A stretch of DNA of 64,000 nt from Novosphingobium sp. TH158 (GCF_002855555.1 NZ_PKRT01000001.1:1116001-1180000), one strand, 5' to 3'; positions 19,283 to 29,347 are shown, numbered from the stretch's first letter. Notes: generated by a model not told the origin, from the letters alone. Made by a program: numbers and translations.

Positions 19283-20542
19283 ATGGCCGATACTGCATTC
19301 ATGTCGATTCCGGGAATGATCGATCCCGTCCCCACCCCGCGCGAGGTTACCCCGCGCGAGGACGGTCGTGTTGATCTGCTCGGCCTGCCAAGGAAGGCGA
19401 TCGCCGCCTTGTTCGAAGCGGCAGGGCTTGATGCCAAGGCGGCAAAGCTGCGCGCCAAGCAGGTCTATCACTGGCTCTATCACCGCGGCGTGACCGATTT
19501 CGAGGCGATGACCGACATCGCCAAGACCATGCGCCCCTGGCTGGCGGAGCGCTTTGTCGTCGGTCGTCCCGAGGTCGTGCTCGCCCAGCATTCGAGCGAC
19601 GGCACCCGCAAGTGGCTGCTGCGCACGGCGGACGGGCATGAGTTCGAGATGGTCTTCATCCCCGATGCGGACCGGGGCACGCTTTGCGTGTCCTCGCAGG
19701 TGGGCTGCACGCTCAACTGCCGGTTCTGCCACACGGGCACCATGCGCCTTGTCCGCAACCTGACCCCCGGGGAAATCGTCGGGCAAGTGATGCTGGCGCG
19801 CGATGAGCTGGGCGAATGGCCGCGCGGCGGCGGCACCATGGCCGGGCTGGACGAGGTAGAGGACGAGGATGGCGGCGGCTACTCGCCCGATGGCCGCCTG
19901 CTGACCAACATCGTGATGATGGGCATGGGCGAGCCGCTGTATAACTTCGACCATGTCCGCGATGCGCTGAAGATCGTCATGGACGGTGATGGCCTTGCCC
20001 TGTCCAAGCGCCGCATCACGCTGTCCACTTCGGGTGTCGTGCCGATGATGGCGAAATGCGGCGAGGAGATCGGCGTCAATCTTGCCGTCTCGCTCCACGC
20101 CGTCTCGAAGGAAGTGCGTGACGAGATCGTGCCGATCAACCGCAAGTACGGCCTTGAAGAACTGCTCCAGGCCTGTGCCGACTATCCCGGCGCATCGAAC
20201 GCCCGCCGCATCACCTTCGAATATGTGATGCTGAAGGACAAGAACGACAGCGACGAGGACGCGCGCGAACTGGTGCGGCTGATCAAGAAGTACAAGTTGC
20301 CCGCCAAGGTGAACCTGATCCCGTTCAACCCATGGCCCGGTGCGATCTACGAATGCTCCACGCCCGAGCGCATCCGCCGTTTCAGCGAGATCGTGTTCGA
20401 AGCGGGCATCAGCGCCCCGGTCCGCACTCCGCGCGGGCGTGACATCGATGCCGCCTGCGGCCAGCTCAAGACCGCAGCCCAGAAGATGAGCCGCGCCGAA
20501 CTGGACCGGCTGGCAGAGGAAAAGCAGGCCGCGCTCGGCTGA
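19283..20542 (+). CDS. rlmN: Dual-specificity 23S rRNA A2503 / tRNA A37 methyltransferase RlmN
   Basis: A radical-SAM enzyme that methylates C2 of A2503 in 23S rRNA and of A37 in some tRNAs. The 419-residue protein contains the cluster motif [38 protein letters not shown] and the C-terminal [17 protein letters not shown] with the methyl-accepting Cys. An acidic insertion with [19 protein letters not shown] at about 190-210 is typical of alphaproteobacterial forms. An alternative ATG lies at 19271. Confidence 0.95.
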   Translation: MADTAFMSIPGMIDPVPTPREVTPREDGRVDLLGLPRKAIAALFEAAGLDAKAAKLRAKQVYHWLYHRGVTDFEAMTDIAKTMRPWLAERFVVGRPEVVLAQHSSDGTRKWLLRTADGHEFEMVFIPDADRGTLCVSSQVGCTLNCRFCHTGTMRLVRNLTPGEIVGQVMLARDELGEWPRGGGTMAGLDEVEDEDGGGYSPDGRLLTNIVMMGMGEPLYNFDHVRDALKIVMDGDGLALSKRRITLSTSGVVPMMAKCGEEIGVNLAVSLHAVSKEVRDEIVPINRKYGLEELLQACADYPGASNARRITFEYVMLKDKNDSDEDARELVRLIKKYKLPAKVNLIPFNPWPGAIYECSTPERIRRFSEIVFEAGISAPVRTPRGRDIDAACGQLKTAAQKMSRAELDRLAEEKQAALG

Positions 20543-20641
20543 TCGCGTTTGCCGGGCGCCCTGTCCCCGACGGCAATCGGACGTTCAGCAAGCCTGGCAA
20601 ATGTGGTTCGCCTGATCGCATTCAAGACAGGAGGACTGCCC

Positions 20642-20995
20642 GTGCTGCGCCATTCGATCTGCGCCTTGTCACTCGCCACCCTTGCCCTTCCCACGGCAAG
20701 CGCCCTTGCCCGTCCGCCATCATGGGCACCGGCCCACGGCTATCGCGCCAAGAGCGGGGCCATCGCCTATCGCACAACCGACAACGGCATCCGTTACTGG
20801 CAGGGATCGGACGGCCGCTATTACTGCAAGCGCGGCAATGGCACGACCGGCCTGCTGATTGGCGCGGCGCTGGGTGCGCTTGTCGGGCGCGCCATCGACA
20901 CGCGCGGAGAACGCGTTACCGGCACGGTCCTGGGCGGCGTGGCCGGTGCGGTGATCGGGCGCGAGATCGATCGCGGCCCCACCCGCTGCCGCTGA
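20642..20995 (+). CDS. Exported glycine-zipper protein, copy 1
   Basis: A 117-residue secreted protein. GTG at 20642 is chosen because a strong AGGAGG ribosome-binding site precedes it and a signal peptide (ending ALA-RP) starts there. The central part has YYCKRGNGTTGLLIGAALGAL, then two glycine-zipper helices ending VIGREIDRG and a final CR. Such 2TM glycine-zipper proteins (17-kDa antigen/SlyB-like) associate with membranes. It is paralogous to the next gene. Confidence 0.75.
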   Translation: MLRHSICALSLATLALPTASALARPPSWAPAHGYRAKSGAIAYRTTDNGIRYWQGSDGRYYCKRGNGTTGLLIGAALGALVGRAIDTRGERVTGTVLGGVAGAVIGREIDRGPTRCR

Positions 20996-21127
20996 CAGGC
21001 CAATCGTTTCACCATGTTGCGCCCGCACGGCTTGTCGCGCGGGCGGCACGGCCTGACTCTTAGGAGGCGGCAGGCGGCACGATTTGCCTTAGATTCCCTT
21101 CGCTTCGTCCATGCGAAAGGATCGCCC

Positions 21128-21523
21128 ATGCGCAAGTCGCTTCTCGCCCTCTCCCTCGCCGCTTCCGCCTCGCTGTCGAGCCCGCTCGCCGCAGCCGAAC
21201 CGCCGCTGTACAATTTCGGCACCAACAGCAGCCAGAGCCAGGCGACGACCAGCAGCAACCAGATCGCCTATGACGAGAACGGCAACTATGTGACGCCGCA
21301 GACGCTGGGCAAGTCTGACAAGATCTGGCTGGACGAGGACGGACAGTACCGCTGCAAGCGCAAGAACGGCACGACCGGCCTTGTCATTGGCGCCGCCCTT
21401 GGCGGGTTCCTGGGCAACCGGATCGCCGGACGGGGCAACCGCACGCTGGGCACGATCGTCGGCGCGGTGGGTGGCGGCCTGCTCGGCCGCTCGCTCGATC
21501 GCGGCGAGGTGAAGTGCCAGTAA
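21128..21523 (+). CDS. Exported glycine-zipper protein, copy 2
   Basis: A 131-residue secreted protein with a signal peptide ending LAA-AEPP, a Ser/Gln/Asn-rich linker, then a domain like copy 1: QYRCKRKNGTTGLVIGAALGG, glycine-zipper repeats and LLGRSLDRGEVKCQ. The shared C-K-R-x-N-G-T-T-G-L core shows tandem duplication with divergence of the N-terminal half. The role is probably structural in the envelope. It lies 132 bases after copy 1, with no gene between. Confidence 0.75.
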   Translation: MRKSLLALSLAASASLSSPLAAAEPPLYNFGTNSSQSQATTSSNQIAYDENGNYVTPQTLGKSDKIWLDEDGQYRCKRKNGTTGLVIGAALGGFLGNRIAGRGNRTLGTIVGAVGGGLLGRSLDRGEVKCQ

Positions 21524-21539
21524 GCCGCTAAGCCGGACA

Positions 21540-22382
21540 TCAGGCGGGGGGCGTCAGGTCCCCGCCGGCCGAAACCATCCGCACCCGGCCACCGATCCAC
21601 ACGCCCTCGTCGTCCTGGCTGGCATGGACCAGCCCGTCGGCGCCCGTCTTGCGGCCTTGTGCAGCAAGATAACTGCCCCGCGCGAGCCCGGTGGCGAACA
21701 GGTGCATGGCCACCCCGGCGTTGAAGCTGCCGGTAACGGGATCTTCCGCCATCTGTCCGGTGCCCTTGGCAAAGAAGGCGCGCAATTCCCAATCGGCCGC
21801 GCTGCCCGCCGGACAAGGCCCGGCCAGCCCGACATCGGTTCCCGGCGCCGCCTTTGCAGCCGGTTCGGCGGCAAGCACGGCCTCGGCACTGTCCAGCCGC
21901 AGCAGCACCCAATTGGGACCATTGGCAACATGCACTGCTTCCACCACTCGCGCCGGGTCCGCGCCAGAGACGCGCAGCGCTTCGCCAAGTTCCGCTTCGG
22001 ACAGCGGTCCGCTTCGCACGAGCGGCGGTGCGCGGAAGCCCAGCCTGTCTCCATCCTGCCGCACCTCGACCAGGCCGACACCGCATTCCTGCACGATCCG
22101 GCCGGGCCGTTTTGGCGTACCGCCCGCCGCGAGCCAGGCATGGGCGCTGCCGAGCGTGGGATGACCGGCAAACGGCAGTTCACCGGCCGGGTAGAAAATG
22201 CGCACCCGGTAATCGGCCGCCGGATCGCTTGGCGGCAAAAGGAACGTAACTTCCGAAAAGCCGAGCCAGCGGGTGATCGCCAGCATCTGCTCCGGGCTCA
22301 GTTCGCCGCCGCCATGCACCACGCCCAGCGGATTGCCGCTGAGCGGGCCGGAGGCGAACACGTCCACGAGATCGAGTTTCAC
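21540..22382 (-). CDS. PhzF-family isomerase/epimerase-like protein
   Basis: A 280-residue protein of the diaminopimelate-epimerase-like PhzF fold. It begins MKLDLVDVFASGPLSGNPL, has the catalytic Glu in GFSEVTFLL, the PFAGHPTLGSAHAWL signature, and in the second half the mirror loop AEDPVTGSFNAGVAMHL. No phenazine genes are nearby, so it is a family member of unknown substrate. The start is divergent from the SDR gene at 22450 across 67 bases. Confidence 0.88.
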   Translation of the reverse strand: MKLDLVDVFASGPLSGNPLGVVHGGGELSPEQMLAITRWLGFSEVTFLLPPSDPAADYRVRIFYPAGELPFAGHPTLGSAHAWLAAGGTPKRPGRIVQECGVGLVEVRQDGDRLGFRAPPLVRSGPLSEAELGEALRVSGADPARVVEAVHVANGPNWVLLRLDSAEAVLAAEPAAKAAPGTDVGLAGPCPAGSAADWELRAFFAKGTGQMAEDPVTGSFNAGVAMHLFATGLARGSYLAAQGRKTGADGLVHASQDDEGVWIGGRVRMVSAGGDLTPPA

Positions 22383-22449
22383 GGCATTATCCCTTCAAAA
22401 CCGCTGCGGCGCTCTTCCTTGGGCCGCAGGCTTATGCTCCAAGGCCCGC

Positions 22450-23214
22450 ATGGCCAAGGATAAACCCGCCGTCCTGATCACCGGAGCCGCGCGCCGCATT
22501 GGCGCGACGCTGGCACGCGCCTTCGCCGCACAGGGCTGGCACGTGGTGATCCACCATGGTTTCTCGCACAAGGCCGCCGAAGCGCTGGCCGCCGAACTGC
22601 CTTCGGCCGAAGTGGTGCAGTGCGACCTTGCCGATGGCGATGCGGCAGAGGCCATGGTCGAGGCCATCGCTGCCCGCCTGCCGGACTGGCGCGTGCTGGT
22701 AAACAACGCCGCCGTATTCAACGAGGATGGCGCGGAACGCATCGATCCCGCCGTCTTTGCCGAAGCCATGGCTGTCAATGCCGCAGCCCCAGCCCGCATG
22801 GCACAGGCTTTCCTGCGCTCGGCGAGGTCCGCGGGCGGACGCCGGGTGATCCAGTTCACCGACATGAAGGTGGAAAATCCCAACCCGGATTTCTTTTCCT
22901 ATACCATGGCCAAGAATGCGCTGGCCGCATCGGTGCGCACCCTTGCCATGGCGCAGGCGAGCCCCGCCGATCGCGTCTATGGCCTGGCCCCGGGCGCCAT
23001 GTTGCCCAGCCACGACCAGGTGGACGAGGAGCATGAGCTTTCCGGGCGGATGAACCTGCTCCGTCGCCTTACCGATCCGCAGGAGCTGGCCGATGCCGCC
23101 CTGTTCCTTGCCGAAGGATGGCTGGCCAGCGGGGAGAGCCTGTTCATCGATTCCGGGCAGCACCTGCTATCCCAGCCGCGCGACGTGCTTTACCTGGCGC
23201 GCGGGCTTTCCTAA
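22450..23214 (+). CDS. SDR-family oxidoreductase, FolM/pteridine-reductase-like
   Basis: A 254-residue short-chain dehydrogenase. The cofactor loop TGAARRIG (11-18), with Arg after the Ala pair, is the NADPH-type variant seen in pteridine reductases and FolM dihydromonapterin reductase. It also has NNAAVF in place of NNAG and the catalytic YTMAK. C-terminal GESLFIDSGQHL is family-like. A folate/pterin role is inference from the motif; a pterin dehydratase gene occurs at 11156 but in another operon. It is followed 9 bases later by the TMEM165-type gene. Confidence 0.8.
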   Translation: MAKDKPAVLITGAARRIGATLARAFAAQGWHVVIHHGFSHKAAEALAAELPSAEVVQCDLADGDAAEAMVEAIAARLPDWRVLVNNAAVFNEDGAERIDPAVFAEAMAVNAAAPARMAQAFLRSARSAGGRRVIQFTDMKVENPNPDFFSYTMAKNALAASVRTLAMAQASPADRVYGLAPGAMLPSHDQVDEEHELSGRMNLLRRLTDPQELADAALFLAEGWLASGESLFIDSGQHLLSQPRDVLYLARGLS

Positions 23215-23223
23215 GGGCCGCCG

Positions 23224-23805
23224 ATGCTTGAAGCCCTGCTGACCTCCACCGCCGTCGTCGCGCTCGCCGAGATCGGCGACAAGACCATGCTGCTCGCCAT
23301 CGTGCTTGCCGCCCGTCTGCGCGCGCCCTGGCAGATCGTGGCGGGCATCTTCGTGGCGACGATCCTGAACCACGCACTTGCCGCGCTGGTCGGGCGCGAA
23401 GTGGCGGGGCTGGTTGAATCGCAAGGCTTCCGCATTGCCGTGGCGCTGGGTTTCATCGCTATGGCCGCCTGGACACTGGTGCCCGACAAGCTTGATGATG
23501 ACGAGGATGCCGCCGTCCGCCAGCGCGGCGGTGCCTTCCTCACCACGCTCGTCTCGTTCTTCTTCGTCGAGATCGGCGACAAGACGCAGGTGGCCACCAT
23601 TGCCCTTGCTGCCCATTACCGCGATGTCCTGACAGTCGCGGCGGGCACCACGCTGGGCATGATGATCGCCAATGTCCCCGCCGTCTTCCTGGGCGAGGAA
23701 CTGGTGAAGCGCGTGTCGCTGAAGGGAGCGCGCATTGCAGCCGCGGCGCTTTTCCTCGTCCTCGGCCTCTGGCAACTCGCCTCGGCGCTCGGGTGGACCG
23801 GTTGA
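23224..23805 (+). CDS. TMEM165/GDT1 (UPF0016) family membrane transporter
   Basis: A 193-residue inner-membrane protein with six predicted membrane segments in two homologous halves, each carrying the family motif EIGDKT (16-21 and 116-121). Family members export Mn2+ in bacteria or exchange Ca2+/Mn2+ for H+ in eukaryotes, so manganese export is the likely role. An acidic loop DDDEDAA separates the halves. It starts 9 bases after the SDR gene. No mntR or yybP-ykoY riboswitch is apparent upstream. Confidence 0.88.
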   Translation: MLEALLTSTAVVALAEIGDKTMLLAIVLAARLRAPWQIVAGIFVATILNHALAALVGREVAGLVESQGFRIAVALGFIAMAAWTLVPDKLDDDEDAAVRQRGGAFLTTLVSFFFVEIGDKTQVATIALAAHYRDVLTVAAGTTLGMMIANVPAVFLGEELVKRVSLKGARIAAAALFLVLGLWQLASALGWTG

Positions 23806-23852
23806 ACCGCAGCCCCTTGCCATGACGGGCAATCGGCATAGGATTTATCCCT

Positions 23853-25124
23853 ATGTGGCTGCTCGACAAGATGCTCCGCGCGCTGGTCCGCAAGGGTCGG
23901 CTGGTCCTTACCGATCATGACGGCAGGGAATACGCTTACGGTGAGCCCGATGCGCCGGCGCTGCGCATCCGCCTGACGGACAAGGGTGCGGCCCTCCACA
24001 TCGCCCGGGATCCCCGCGTCGGCACCGGCGAGGCCTATATGGACGGCCGGCTGGTGATCGAGCCGCCACACGACGTGCGCGACTTCATCCTGTTCATCAT
24101 GAGCCAGGGTTCCGCCGATTCCGTCGCCCCGCGCAATCCGCTGCGCCGTCTGGCCGACCGGATCGGATCGAAGCTCGACCAGAACAACTACCGTGCCCGC
24201 GCCCGCCAGAATGTCGAGCATCATTATGATCTTACGCGGCGGTTTTATGAGCTGTTCCTCGATTCCGACCGCCAGTACACCATGGCCTACTGGCGCGATG
24301 CCCAGGGCACGCTTGAGCAGGCGCAACTGGCCAAGAAGGCGCTGATCGCCGCAAAGCTGCGGATCGAGCCGGGCCAGGGTTCCGGAATGCGGGTGCTGGA
24401 CATCGGTTCCGGCTGGGGCGGCTTCGGGCTGTTCCTCAACCGGCATTATGGCTGCGAAGTGCTCGGCGTCAGCCTTGCGCCAGACCAGGTGCGCTTTGCC
24501 AATGAACGGGCGCAAGCCGCGGGCGTGGCCGACGAGGTGAAGTTCGAACTGATCGACTATCGCGACGTCAACACCCGGTTCGACCGGATCGCCAGCGTCG
24601 GCATGTTCGAGCATGTCGGGCTGAAGAACTACGACGAGTATTTCGCCAAGACCTGGGACCTGCTGGAGCCGGACGGGGTGATGCTCACTCACACCATCGG
24701 GCGCACGAAGCAGGCGGGCGCGACGGACAAGTGGAACCGCAAATACATCTTCCCCGGGCACTACCTGCCGGCAGCCAGCGAAATGTCTGCCGCGATCGAG
24801 CGTACCGGCTGGGAAATCTCCGACCTTGAGGTGATGCGCTATCACTACGCCCTGACCCTCGCCGAATGGTACCGCCGCACCACGATGCACCGCGAGGAGA
24901 TCGAAAAGCTCTACGACGCGCGCTTCTTCCGCATGTGGCAGTTCTACCTCGCGGGGGCGGAACAGGGTTTCCGCCATGGCAACCTGGTCAATTTCCAGTT
25001 CCAGACCGTGAAGCGGCGCGACGCCGTGCCCATGACGCGGGACTATATTGAGGCAGAGATGCTGCGCCTGCTTTCGCTGGAAGAAGCTCCCGAATGGCAT
25101 CTGGAACGACAGGCCGCCGAATAG
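23853..25124 (+). CDS. cfa: Cyclopropane-fatty-acyl-phospholipid synthase family protein
   Basis: A SAM-dependent enzyme that converts unsaturated phospholipid acyl chains to cyclopropane forms at the inner membrane. The 423-residue protein has an N-terminal lipid-binding domain (1-110), EHHYDLTRRFYELFLD, the SAM motif VLDIGSGWGGFGLFLN, GVSLAPDQ, VGMFEHVG and FPGHYLPAASEM. Length and motifs match Cfa-like enzymes of alphaproteobacteria. Some relatives make other methylated lipids, so the exact product is not certain. Confidence 0.9.
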   Translation: MWLLDKMLRALVRKGRLVLTDHDGREYAYGEPDAPALRIRLTDKGAALHIARDPRVGTGEAYMDGRLVIEPPHDVRDFILFIMSQGSADSVAPRNPLRRLADRIGSKLDQNNYRARARQNVEHHYDLTRRFYELFLDSDRQYTMAYWRDAQGTLEQAQLAKKALIAAKLRIEPGQGSGMRVLDIGSGWGGFGLFLNRHYGCEVLGVSLAPDQVRFANERAQAAGVADEVKFELIDYRDVNTRFDRIASVGMFEHVGLKNYDEYFAKTWDLLEPDGVMLTHTIGRTKQAGATDKWNRKYIFPGHYLPAASEMSAAIERTGWEISDLEVMRYHYALTLAEWYRRTTMHREEIEKLYDARFFRMWQFYLAGAEQGFRHGNLVNFQFQTVKRRDAVPMTRDYIEAEMLRLLSLEEAPEWHLERQAAE

Positions 25125-25199
25125 CTGCAGGTTTCGCTGTGCCGTTCCGGGAATCTCGGTCTTTGGCGCGTTTACAGTAGTTGACATCTTCTTAACACA

Positions 25200-25236
25200 G
25201 GCAGAGGTTCTGCCCAACCGACCGCCAGAGTCGGTT
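25200..25236 (+). promoter_or_regulatory. Two adjacent hairpins in the leader of the 25243 gene
   Basis: GGCAGA (25200-25205) and TCTGCC (25209-25214) form a 6-base stem with a GGT loop. One base later AACCGAC (25216-25222) and GTCGGTT (25230-25236) form a 7-base stem with a 7-base loop. They lie between a TTGACA-like element (25180-25185) and the downstream coding start. They could form a structured 5' leader or mRNA-stability element. Confidence 0.4.
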
Positions 25237-25242
25237 TGAATA

Positions 25243-25665
25243 ATGGTCGCCTCCGAATTCGATATTCATTTCGAGAGGAACGTCCCCATAAAAAGATTTG
25301 TATCCGCCGTCGCCGCGCTTGCGCTCGTTGCCCCGCTTTCGGTTGCCTATGCTGCGCCCGACAAGCCGCTTAACGCTGCAACCCCCTTGAACGGCACGGA
25401 GTGCATCGTCCGCGCCGGCGAAGACTCCCCCTACCGCTTTGACGCGGCCTGCGAGTGGCACCGTGTCGTGAAGCGCGACAAGAATGGCGCGCTGGTTTTC
25501 TTCCACTATCAGGACAAGGGCACCCTCCAGCCCGGCCAGACCGCACCCGACCGCGCAGTGAAGATCGAGCTGGTTGACCAGACCTGGGGCGGCCTGCCCT
25601 GCACGGGCAGCGAAGTCATCACGCCTGATGGCAACTATGCCTCCAACCTGAAGTGCAGCAACTGA
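25243..25665 (+). CDS. Small secreted protein of unknown function with questionable start codon
   Basis: From the ATG at 25243 the product is 140 residues. That start has no ribosome-binding site and puts 15 unlike residues before the signal peptide. In frame at 25288 is an ATA codon followed by Lys-Arg-Phe and a good hydrophobic core ending AYA-AP, with GAGAGGAA 7 bases upstream. The natural start is probably this ATA, giving 125 residues, or the ATG there has been lost. The mature protein has four Cys and a WHRVVKRDKNG stretch. I do not recognise a family. Confidence 0.65.
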   Translation: MVASEFDIHFERNVPIKRFVSAVAALALVAPLSVAYAAPDKPLNAATPLNGTECIVRAGEDSPYRFDAACEWHRVVKRDKNGALVFFHYQDKGTLQPGQTAPDRAVKIELVDQTWGGLPCTGSEVITPDGNYASNLKCSN

Positions 25666-25680
25666 CGCTTCGCTTGATCC

Positions 25681-25733
25681 GGGAGCCATAGCTCCCCGCA
25701 AGGGCCCGGTCCGGTGGTTTGCGCTGCCGGACC
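25681..25733 (+). terminator. Two inverted repeats after the small secreted protein gene
   Basis: GGGAGC-CATA-GCTCCC (25681-25696) is a perfect 6-base stem with a 4-base loop. GGTCCGG (25708-25714) and CCGGACC (25727-25733) form a second 7-base stem. Neither is followed by a T-run. Position suggests 3'-end protection or weak termination between 25665 and the barrel gene at 25770. Confidence 0.35.
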
Positions 25734-25769
25734 CGCCATTGCGGCGTCGCCGATCGAGGCATCCTGCCG

Positions 25770-27350
25770 ATGAACGTCACGCGTCACATCGCCGTACGCA
25801 GAGCAGTGGTGGCCACCCTTTCCGCCACCTGCCTGACCGCGAGCGGGAATGCAGCCCTGGCGCAGACGGCGATTCAATCGGACGCGCCGGTGCCGACAGC
25901 GTCGATGCCTGCGGGGGACCTCTTCTTCGAGCCCGCCTTCAATGCCGGACAGGAATGCGGCAGCCTTGGCGCCGGCATTTCGACTGCCGCGATCGGGCCG
26001 GGATGCCCTTGGGCGAACACCTCGCTAGGCCTCAACATCGGCCGCCGCATCGCCCTGCCCGAGGGCGAAATCACCGTGAAGATCGGCTTTGCCCGCAGCA
26101 ACGACGCGGCCCTTTCGCTCGATCGGCAGTTGCGGCAATCGAGCCCGGCGCGGATAGCCGAAAACACCCTGATGGCTCTCGGCAGCGAAGCCCGGCTGTT
26201 CGATGGCCGGCTGCGGCTGACCAGTGACCTTGGCTGGAGCCAATCCTGGGAAAGCGACATTGCACCTTCGCCCCAATGGCGCGGGCGCTATGCGCGGGAA
26301 AGCGGCTTTTCCCAGCGGCACGGGTTTGAATGGACCGTGATTGAACGCCCCCGCCTGCGCTGGAAAATCGATGGCTCGATCGCGCGTGCGAGCGAGGATT
26401 ACCGCACCGGCAGCATTTATGGCGTTGGCGGCCTGCTGATGGGCGACGGCGACATGGACCGGCTCGCCACCCGGCTCGATATCGGCCGCTGGAAGCTGCG
26501 CGCCTCGCTGGCGGACATGCGAACCATCGCCTCACAGAACGCCACGCGAAAGGCCTCGCTGGGCTTCGGCGGGGTGACTCTTGCCTTTACCGGCCGCGAG
26601 GGCCGCACCCTGCCGTTGCGGCAATTTTCCGTGACGCCCACCCGGACAAACGGCACCAGCCTCGCGCTCGAATTCGATCTCTTCTCGCTCGCCCCGACGC
26701 TGGCCATGCAGGACAAGGGGCTGGCAGTGCTGTTGCCGCGCCAGCTTTCCGTGACGCGCAGCCACCGCGAGCTGTCGCGGCCAACCAGCCGGTCACGCCC
26801 GCTGACGCATCGCTCCGCCCTGGGCCTGTTCGGCATGTGGACCACCCCGCTTGGCGATACATTGGTCGATTTCGAGCGGGACCGGTTGAGCGACCCGGCC
26901 GGCAACCGGCTGGAAACGGCGAGCCAGCTGCTGGTTACGCACAGCGTCCGCATCGGGGGATGGAGCGTCAATGTCGACCTGCTCTCGCTCCGCACCCGCG
27001 CTACGGGCGGCGATGATGACGCAACGCTCTATTACAGCGCCGGTATTGCCCGCACTTTCGCAAACGGTGCCCGGCTGAAATTCGAACTGGGCCGCGACAC
27101 GCAAAGCTTCGGCGGCGCGGACAGCGAATTCACCCTGCGCGACAAGAGCCACCGGGCCAAACTGGAACTCGATCTCTCCACACCCTTGCAAAAGCGGCTG
27201 GCCAATCCCTCCGTTCGCTTGACGATCGGCACCCAGATCCGCCTCAACCGATCGCGCTATCAGCTGCGCTTCCTTGACGAAGTGGTGGATGAAAACAGCG
27301 AAGGCTATGCCCGGCAGGGGCTGCTCGCTTCGTTCGGCTACCGTTTCTGA
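25770..27350 (+). CDS. Predicted outer-membrane beta-barrel protein of unknown function
   Basis: A 526-residue protein with a signal peptide ending ALA-QT near residue 32. After a short linker come repeated alternating hydrophobic/polar strands (LGLNIGRRIAL, EITVKIGFARS, RLRLTSDLGWS). The C-terminus LLASFGYRF ends in an aromatic residue, the usual barrel-assembly signal. Two Cys near residues 70-85 may form a disulfide. I do not recognise the family; an autotransporter-like or porin-like barrel is possible. The ATG at 25770 places the signal peptide correctly; an earlier start at 25719 does not. Confidence 0.65.
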   Translation: MNVTRHIAVRRAVVATLSATCLTASGNAALAQTAIQSDAPVPTASMPAGDLFFEPAFNAGQECGSLGAGISTAAIGPGCPWANTSLGLNIGRRIALPEGEITVKIGFARSNDAALSLDRQLRQSSPARIAENTLMALGSEARLFDGRLRLTSDLGWSQSWESDIAPSPQWRGRYARESGFSQRHGFEWTVIERPRLRWKIDGSIARASEDYRTGSIYGVGGLLMGDGDMDRLATRLDIGRWKLRASLADMRTIASQNATRKASLGFGGVTLAFTGREGRTLPLRQFSVTPTRTNGTSLALEFDLFSLAPTLAMQDKGLAVLLPRQLSVTRSHRELSRPTSRSRPLTHRSALGLFGMWTTPLGDTLVDFERDRLSDPAGNRLETASQLLVTHSVRIGGWSVNVDLLSLRTRATGGDDDATLYYSAGIARTFANGARLKFELGRDTQSFGGADSEFTLRDKSHRAKLELDLSTPLQKRLANPSVRLTIGTQIRLNRSRYQLRFLDEVVDENSEGYARQGLLASFGYRF

Positions 27351-27462
27351 CACTTGACGGCGGTCCGGCAGGGCAAGTCTCAGCCGAAACAATTGCGCAC
27401 CCGCCCCGCCCCTGTTACCGGCGCGCAACCTTTTTGGGCGCGATTCCCTGGAGCCTTTGACC

Positions 27463-28677
<1,215 letters not shown>

Positions 28678-28759
28678 AGGCGTCAGCGCCGCTCCGGCGC
28701 TGCCTGACGGACCCGAATCGCAGCCTCGCTGCACTGCAACCAAAGATGTCCACCGCAAG

Positions 28760-28806
28760 GGCGGACTTATCCACTGCCGTCTGTCGCGGCTGTGGATAAG
28801 TTCGCC
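28760..28806. repeat. 20-bp imperfect inverted repeat with two DnaA-box-like sequences
   Basis: The left arm is 28760-28779 and the right arm 28787-28806, with a 7-base loop TCTGTCG. The arms match at 18 of 20 positions. Each arm contains a DnaA-box-like 9-mer: TTATCCACT (28767-28775) on the plus strand, and TTATCCACA, the exact consensus, on the minus strand (28799-28791). It could be a DnaA-binding site, a large hairpin, or one copy of a dispersed palindromic repeat. Confidence 0.6.
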
Positions 28807-29140
28807 GAATCCCGCTTGTGCGACTCGGTCATCGGGCGCAGCCTCAAGTCATCGGAAGGGTGCTTCTGGAGGACGGGATCAGGAATAAACCCCTGAAAAC
28901 GAACGAAAGAAAGCAACCTGAAGATACGGCGGCGATGCCCGCAGCAGTATCGGAAAACACGCCTCGCAAGTTCCCCCCGGAATAAGCTGGCGAACCGCAG
29001 ATGCAGCGAATGGCGCGCCGACGGACTGACCGGTTTCGCGAGGAGCGAGGCGGCGGAGAAAGACAGGTCTTCGGACCAGCCAAGTAACCGCAGGCCGAGC
29101 ACCAGAAGCCAGTCACGGAACCGCCAGGCGGGCTGGCGAC

Positions 29141-29347
29141 GGTCGGCAGACTTTGCCTCAGGGCAAGCTATGCATGATCCGAGCCGCCCCCTGACGGGAC
29201 CAGCACCGCCTCGGCGGAGCGGAAGTACGGCGACCGGTCGTGATGGATGAAAGTCCATGGCACCGCTGGCGGAGTCAGGCAAAGTCGACCAGATGCCGCA
29301 AGGCAAGGCAGGTGAGCAGGGGCCGGCAGCAATGCTGGCCCCTTTCC
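29141..29347 (+). ncRNA. Candidate structured small RNA, class unassigned
   Basis: GACTTTGCCT (29149-29158) pairs perfectly with AGGCAAAGTC (29277-29286), and beyond a 4-base bulge GGTC (29141-29144) pairs with GACC (29287-29290). This closes a domain of about 150 bases. Inside is a hairpin with a GAAA tetraloop (ATGGAT-GAAA-GTCCAT, 29243-29258) and CCGC-CTCG-GCGG (29207-29218). A strong terminator follows on the same strand. The length fits a 6S-like RNA, but I cannot confirm this. RNase P RNA, tmRNA and SRP RNA signatures are absent. Confidence 0.35.

Noticed and set aside
28862..28985. A short plus-strand frame starting at GTG and ending PPE
   Set aside because: Its third-position GC is far lower than that of real genes here, and it matches nothing I recognise. 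It is not the tmRNA tag, which would end in a hydrophobic Ala-rich stretch.
28807..29347. RNase P RNA, tmRNA or SRP RNA in the non-coding block
   Set aside because: The GAGGAAAGTCCGGGC core of RNase P, the TTCGA-type T-arm and tag of tmRNA, and the GGAAG-AGCAGCC core of SRP RNA are not present on either strand.
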